Origin: Neglectibacter sp. X58
GTDB taxonomy: Bacteria > Bacillota > Clostridia > Oscillospirales > Acutalibacteraceae
NCBI RefSeq assembly: GCF_009936035.1
Contig: NZ_QWEO01000028.1
Span: 1 to 36,783 of the forward strand
Direction: 5' to 3'
DNA: 36,783 bases
The notes under the pieces are model-generated. The model was not told the origin of the DNA, ran no database searches, and saw only the letters and a list, made by a program, of their open reading frames with translations. Position 1 is the first letter of the stretch; every line of letters starts with the position of its first letter. This document shows, one piece after another, positions 33,509 to 36,783 of the stretch. The translations under genes and the position numbers were made by a program.

Positions 33509-33545
33509 AAAAGCGCCGGGGGAAAATTCTCCCTCCGGCGCTTTT
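33509..33545. terminator. Bidirectional terminator between MurE-like gene and nrdR
   Basis: AAAAGCGCCGG (33509-33519) and CCGGCGCTTTT (33535-33545) form a perfect 11-bp stem with A- and T-runs on both sides. It separates the convergent MurE-like gene (plus) and nrdR (minus) and should serve both. Confidence 0.9.
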
Positions 33546-33551
33546 CCGCGT

Positions 33552-34013
33552 TTATTTTGATTTGCTGTTGATAATCTTGCTCAGCTCTTCCATGAAGCTG
33601 TTGATATCCTTAAACTGCCGGTATACCGAAGCAAAACGCACATAGGCCACCTCGTCCACAGACTTCAGCTTTTCCATGGCATAGGTGCCAATGCGCTGGG
33701 AGGAAATCTCCCTGTCCAGGGAGTTCTGGAGCAAAGCCTCAATCTCGTCCACAATCCGCTCCAGGGTGTCCACAGAGACAGGCCGCTTCTCGCAGGCGCG
33801 CAGAAGGCCGTTTAACAGCTTGCTGCGGTCGAAAGTTTCCCGGGACTTGTCCTTTTTAATCACGACAATAGGCACGTTTTCAATGATCTCATAGGTTGTA
33901 AAGCGCTTGCCGCATTTCAGGCATTCCCGGCGGCGGCGGATGCGCTCGCCTTCATCGGTGGGGCGGGAATCCACCACCCTGCTTTCACTGTAGCCGCAAT
34001 AGGGACACTTCAT
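33552..34013 (-). CDS. nrdR: Transcriptional repressor NrdR
   Basis: A 153-residue NrdR with an N-terminal zinc ribbon (C3, C6, C31, C34: [17 protein letters not shown] and [16 protein letters not shown]) and an ATP-cone domain ([20 protein letters not shown]). NrdR represses ribonucleotide reductase genes in response to nucleotide levels. No nrd genes are nearby. GGGAGGT lies about 10 nt before the ATG. Confidence 0.98.
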   Translation of the reverse strand: MKCPYCGYSESRVVDSRPTDEGERIRRRRECLKCGKRFTTYEIIENVPIVVIKKDKSRETFDRSKLLNGLLRACEKRPVSVDTLERIVDEIEALLQNSLDREISSQRIGTYAMEKLKSVDEVAYVRFASVYRQFKDINSFMEELSKIINSKSK

Positions 34014-34216
34014 AGCCGATACCTCCCAAAAAGTATTCTATAAGTAAACACATTGCCTATGAGGGCAAAACGGAGTGTTTCTGTCAACCACAATATATGG
34101 GACACAAAGGCCCTGTCTGAAAAGTATACACGAAATATAGGGAAAATGCAAGAAGATCCGCGAAAAAAAGAAAGCGCGGCCCAAAAAAATTTGTGTATTC
34201 CCCCGGACAGCCGCCC
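34014..34216. other. nrdR upstream region with possible NrdR box
   Basis: The sequence CCACAATATATGGGAC (34088-34103) resembles the NrdR box consensus ACACwATATAtwgTGT, with the half-site CACAATATAT. It overlaps a perfect TTGACA on the minus strand (34087-34082). No equally good -10 is found at 17 nt, so the promoter is uncertain. No gene is seen in this 203-nt gap, and no terminator for the next gene's leftward transcript is clear. Confidence 0.35.
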
Positions 34217-35002
34217 TTAACAGCCAAAAGCCTTTTCCAGAACCGCCCGGGATTTTTCCAGCTCGCCCGGCTCGCCAAAGCCGCTGCGGTACACCTCTGT
34301 CACCACTGCGCCCTGATAGCCTGCCCTCTCCAGCAGGCGGCGGAACCCGGCCAAATCAAAATCCCCTGCCCCGGGCAGCAGGCAGGCCTCCCCCTCCCGG
34401 CAGCCGCTGAGATGTACATGGCAAAGCCTGTCCCCCATAGCCCCTGCCACATCCTCTATGGAAAACCCGGAAAGCCTGCACTGCTTTACGTCCAGCACAA
34501 AGGCGCAGTCCTCCCCCAAATAGGAGCGCATCCCCTGCAGGAAAGCCGGGCGGGCGCTTTTCAGCCTGCGTACATTTTCCTGGGCAGGGCGGGCGCCTGT
34601 CCCTGCCGCCCTGCGGTATAAGTTCCCAAAGCGCTCCCAATATTCCTGGTCGCTCAGCTTCCCGTGGCCCTCCATCTGCCCATGCACCACGAAATATCCG
34701 GCCCCCAGATAGGCGGCGGCTTCTGCATACCGCAGGTAAAAGTCCATCCCCTCCTCTGTGCGCCGGGGATAGTCCCCAAAAAGCAGCATGGATTCCATGG
34801 CAGCGGTAAAGGGGTGGACAGACACAAAGCTTGCCCCATAGCAGGATCCCATGGCCTTCAGCTCCCGCAGAAAGGGCTTTTCCATTTCCCGGGCAGAGTT
34901 GAGGAATACTTCAAAACAGCGGTACCCCTGCTCCAAGAGGATTTCCAGGGACTTCTCCGTTTCCATAGGGTACAGACATGCGGTGCTGATGCCGGTCTGC
35001 AA
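34217..35002 (-). CDS. Sugar phosphate isomerase/epimerase-like TIM-barrel protein
   Basis: A roughly 261-residue xylose isomerase-like TIM barrel. Metal-ligand candidates occur at the usual strand ends: Glu in CFEVFL, His in SVHPF and VVHGQ, Asp in FVLDVKQ, His in HVHLSG and Glu in VTEVYR. The family includes isomerases, epimerases, dehydratases and AP endonuclease IV, and the real substrate cannot be told. I chose TTG 35002, 8 nt after AAAGGGAG; GTG 35011 is only 0-2 nt from that site. It is a single gene, oriented like its neighbours. Confidence 0.8.
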   Translation of the reverse strand: MQTGISTACLYPMETEKSLEILLEQGYRCFEVFLNSAREMEKPFLRELKAMGSCYGASFVSVHPFTAAMESMLLFGDYPRRTEEGMDFYLRYAEAAAYLGAGYFVVHGQMEGHGKLSDQEYWERFGNLYRRAAGTGARPAQENVRRLKSARPAFLQGMRSYLGEDCAFVLDVKQCRLSGFSIEDVAGAMGDRLCHVHLSGCREGEACLLPGAGDFDLAGFRRLLERAGYQGAVVTEVYRSGFGEPGELEKSRAVLEKAFGC

Positions 35003-35056
35003 GGCAAACACTCCCTTTCCTGTGTTTCATCAAAAAAGCCTTATCAACGATATAGC

Positions 35057-35093
35057 AAAAAGGCCGGAGCCTGCTTTTGCAGGCCCGGCCTTT
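35057..35093 (-). terminator. Intrinsic terminator after cold-shock gene
   Basis: AAAGGCCGG (35059-35067) pairs with CCGGCCTTT (35085-35093), with an inner GCCTGC-TTTT-GCAGGC stem. On the minus strand it is followed by TTTTTGC. It lies 18 nt past the cold-shock stop. Confidence 0.9.
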
Positions 35094-35111
35094 AGCGCCT
35101 GGGCGGTAAAC

Positions 35112-35321
35112 TTACAGCTTAACCACGTTCACAGCGCGCAGCTTCTCGCTGTTCTTGGGATCCGGCTCGGTTTCAAAAGTGACCTTCTGGCCTTCTTCCA
35201 GAGTCTTGAAGCCCTCGGACTGGATAGCGGAGAAATGTACGAACACGTCCTCGCCGCCCTCGTCGTTGGAAATGAAGCCATAGCCCTTTTCTGCGTTGAA
35301 CCATTTAACTGTACCGTTCAT
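35112..35321 (-). CDS. Cold-shock protein (CspA family)
   Basis: A 69-residue OB-fold RNA chaperone with RNP1 (KGYGFI) and RNP2 (VFVHFSAI) motifs and the [16 protein letters not shown] start. It binds single-stranded nucleic acid and destabilises mRNA structure. The start is ATG 35321, with GGAGG 7-8 nt upstream; an upstream in-frame ATG five codons earlier is not needed. It has a strong promoter and a long leader of about 180 nt, typical of cold-inducible csp genes, although induction here is inference. Confidence 0.97.
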   Translation of the reverse strand: MNGTVKWFNAEKGYGFISNDEGGEDVFVHFSAIQSEGFKTLEEGQKVTFETEPDPKNSEKLRAVNVVKL

Positions 35322-35349
35322 GATCGGCACCTCCATAGAAAGTATTGCG

Positions 35350-35372
35350 TATCCGGCTAGCCGAGCCGGATA
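35350..35372 (-). promoter_or_regulatory. Hairpin in the cold-shock leader
   Basis: TATCCGGCT (35350-35358), a 5-nt loop, and AGCCGGATA (35364-35372) form a perfect 9-bp stem about 15-20 nt upstream of the csp ribosome site. It could be a temperature-responsive or stabilising leader element. Confidence 0.5.
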
Positions 35373-35506
35373 ACGGGAATTTCCTTGAGGGGAGAAGCCC
35401 GTGCTCCGTGCCTGACAAAAAACTCACAGCTTGTGTAAATCATCAGACGCTCCAATGACTTACAGAAACTGCGAGTTCATCTTTCGTGCTATCAGAATAC
35501 AATGGT

Positions 35507-35535
35507 ATTATACCATGGGATATAGACTTTGTCAA
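35507..35535 (-). promoter_or_regulatory. Consensus promoter of the cold-shock gene
   Basis: On the minus strand, TTGACA (35535-35530) and TATAAT (35512-35507) are exactly 17 nt apart, a full consensus sigma-A promoter. The -10 lies inside a perfect dyad ATGGTA-TAA-TACCAT. The predicted start near 35500 gives a leader of about 180 nt. Confidence 0.92.
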
Positions 35536-35612
35536 CCCCCCAACCGCCGCAAATCCGGGAAAGAAAGGAAGAAAAAGCAAAACCGGCGGGGCTTCTGCCC
35601 GCCGGCCCTTTG

Positions 35613-35894
35613 TCAATCCGTTTCCTCTTTCATAGCGGCGAAACACTCGCTGCAATAGACAGGGCGATCCTCCCGGGGCTGGAAGGGCACATGGGCCTCT
35701 TTCCCGCAGGAAGCGCACACAGCCGTAAACATCTCACGCTGGGAACGGCCTGGGTTTTTGCGGGCTTGGCGGCATTCCCTGCAGCGCTGGGGCTGGTTAG
35801 CAAAGCCTTTTTCCGCATAGAATTCCTGTTCCCCGGCTGTGAACACGAACTCCCTGCCGCACTCTTTGCAGGTAAGGGTCTTGTCCTCATACAT
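35613..35894 (-). CDS. Double zinc-ribbon protein
   Basis: A 93-residue cysteine-rich protein with two CxxC-CxxC ribbons: C9, C12, C38, C41 (TLTCKECGREFVFTAGEQEF and QRCRECRQARK) and C60, C63, C81, C84 (CASCGKEAHVPF and RPVYCSECF). The first matches the 'probable zinc-ribbon' family of Firmicutes. The start is ATG 35894 with GAGGT upstream; the longer frame running into the sigma gene has no homology. It lies about 95 nt downstream of the sigma factor, in the same direction. Nucleic-acid binding is plausible but unproven. Confidence 0.85.
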   Translation of the reverse strand: MYEDKTLTCKECGREFVFTAGEQEFYAEKGFANQPQRCRECRQARKNPGRSQREMFTAVCASCGKEAHVPFQPREDRPVYCSECFAAMKEETD

Positions 35895-35989
35895 GATTTG
35901 AAACCTCGCTTTACCGTAATACTTGTTGCCCGCAACGGAGTTGCACCGTTTTCTCTCATACCTGGGCATATATAGGGTACAAGCCCGGC

Positions 35990-36565
35990 TTACTCCATGG
36001 CCCGCAGCTTGCTGCGCACCCTGTGCAGGGCATTGTCGCAGGACTTCTGGGACACCCCCAGCTTTTCCGGTAGCTCCCGCCTGGGGCAGCCGCTGAGGTA
36101 CAGCGCCAGCACCCGGCGTTCTAAAGGGGAAAGGGACGCTTCCAGCCTTTGGCGAAGCTGGTGAAGCCATTCCCGCAGCTCCAGCGCGGCCCCGGGATCT
36201 TCCCCTGCCACGGTGAAAGCCATATCGCCGCTGTCCAGGGAAACCGATTCGTTCAAAGTCCTGTTGCCGCTGCTGCCATAGCGCCGCACAGCGCTTGCCA
36301 TACGGTTATAGATGCACACCCCCGCATAGGTGGAAAAGGAAGCCCCGGCCCTTTCGTCAAAGGATACTGCCGCTGTGTACAGCCCCCAAAGGCCCTCCTG
36401 GGTCAGATCCTCCACCTCCGGCGCATGGGCGCCGGAAAACCTGTGGGCCTTTGCCCGCACCAGCCACAGATACCGGGCGCTAAGCGCCGTAAAGGCATCC
36501 GCGTCCCCCTGACGCACCCGGCGCGCTAACTGCGCGCTGCTCCATTCTTCAAAATCCCCGGACAT
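35990..36565 (-). CDS. RNA polymerase sigma-70 family factor, SigH-like
   Basis: A 191-residue sigma factor with region 2 (DLTQEGLWGLYTAAVSFDER, SFSTYAGVCIYNRMASAVRR) and region 4 helix-turn-helix (LSPLERRVLALYLSG, ELPEKLGVSQKSCDNALHRV). The NRTLNESVSLD linker resembles SigH (Spo0H), the transition-phase factor of spore-formers, so I call it SigH-like rather than a generic ECF. It is shorter than the usual SigH of about 215 residues. The start is ATG 36565, with GAGGTG 6-7 nt upstream. It may be co-transcribed with the zinc-ribbon gene. Confidence 0.9.
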   Translation of the reverse strand: MSGDFEEWSSAQLARRVRQGDADAFTALSARYLWLVRAKAHRFSGAHAPEVEDLTQEGLWGLYTAAVSFDERAGASFSTYAGVCIYNRMASAVRRYGSSGNRTLNESVSLDSGDMAFTVAGEDPGAALELREWLHQLRQRLEASLSPLERRVLALYLSGCPRRELPEKLGVSQKSCDNALHRVRSKLRAME

Positions 36566-36608
36566 CCCGACACCTCGCGGCAGGGCTTTACAGTCGGCAA
36601 GGCCGCAT

Positions 36609-36640
36609 GCTTGAAAATCAGGCTGTACCGGTTTTCAAGC
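36609..36640 (-). promoter_or_regulatory. Inverted repeat in the sigma leader
   Basis: GCTTGAAAA (36609-36617) and TTTTCAAGC (36632-36640) form a perfect 9-bp stem around 14 nt. It sits between the predicted promoter and the sigma gene and overlaps the stop of a short reading frame. No U-run follows, so it is not a terminator. Confidence 0.5.
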
Positions 36641-36685
36641 GCGTTTACTGTATCGCCCCTTCTGCTGTATTTTCTCTCTAATCAT
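36635..36685 (-). other. Possible 16-codon upstream reading frame before the sigma gene
   Basis: ATG 36685 follows GGGAGG at 8 nt and reads MIREKIQQKGRYSKRA then TGA, whose stop lies in the right arm of the inverted repeat. The ATG lies inside the predicted -10, so it would only be translated from a more distal promoter. It is speculative, but the ribosome site is good. Confidence 0.3.
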
Positions 36686-36709
36686 ATCCTAAACCTCCCG
36701 CTCCGTCAA
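36681..36709 (-). promoter_or_regulatory. Promoter of the SigH-like gene
   Basis: On the minus strand, TTGACG (36709-36704) and TATGAT (36686-36681) are exactly 17 nt apart. The leader to the sigma ATG is about 110 nt and includes the 36609-36640 inverted repeat. Confidence 0.7.
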
Positions 36710-36773
36710 GAAGTTTTTCCCATAAGTCTTAAAAAATATGGTTTTTCTCTAAGTTTCCCTTTTTGCGCCTTTA

Positions 36774-36782
36774 TGGTATAAT
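36774..36782 (+). promoter_or_regulatory. Extended -10 promoter element at the right edge
   Basis: TGGTATAAT (36774-36782) is a perfect extended -10. The -35 region 17 nt upstream is poor. It would drive a plus-strand gene outside the window, divergent from the sigma gene. Confidence 0.45.
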
Positions 36783-36783
36783 A

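Overview
The window looks like a chromosomal segment of a GC-rich Clostridia bacterium, most likely an Oscillospiraceae/Ruminococcaceae-type Firmicute. The evidence is the complete Firmicute-style S10-spc-alpha ribosomal protein cluster, with zinc-binding (C+) forms of S14, S4 and L36 and a KOW protein between map and infA. A SigH-like sigma factor, an S-layer-homology surface protein, and strong AGGAGG-type ribosome binding sites with frequent GTG and TTG starts fit the same picture. The species assignment is inference.

Left end (1-7925, all on the minus strand): a secreted SLH-domain surface protein that runs off the window, then, in transcription order, a response regulator, a sensor histidine kinase and an HtrA-type membrane protease read from one promoter at 7897-7925. 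The layout resembles the CssRS-HtrA envelope-stress modules of Firmicutes. 

Centre (8005-24252, plus strand): a promoter and a leader of about 300 nt, then rpsJ-rplC-rplD-rplW-rplB-rpsS-rplV-rpsC-rplP-rpmC-rpsQ-rplN-rplX-rplE-rpsZ-rpsH-rplF-rplR-rpsE-rpmD-rplO-secY-adk-map-KOW-infA-rpmJ-rpsM-rpsK-rpsD-rpoA-rplQ. The order is canonical, but a hairpin-rich insert of 361 bp separates rplW from rplB. Parts of it match a short repeat near the histidine kinase, and another arm of that repeat recurs after rplQ. 

Right part: after rplQ come an unrecognised membrane protein (plus strand) and a minus-strand pair, an RlmB-type rRNA methyltransferase followed by a 1038-residue protein. The latter appears to be a degenerate, catalytically dead P-type ATPase with a long disordered N-terminal arm, and is the most unusual gene here. 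A 600-bp non-coding region with a cluster of DnaA-box-like sites then separates this pair from plus-strand genes for an OGG1-type DNA glycosylase, HemW and a divergent MurE-family ligase. Next, on the minus strand, are nrdR, a TIM-barrel isomerase/epimerase-like protein, a cold-shock protein with a long structured leader, a double zinc-ribbon protein and a SigH-like sigma factor.

Most genes are ordinary housekeeping. The points for a second look are the pseudo-P-type ATPase, the DnaA-box cluster, the MurE-like ligase with altered signature residues, the dispersed hairpin repeats, and dyad symmetries built into three promoter regions.
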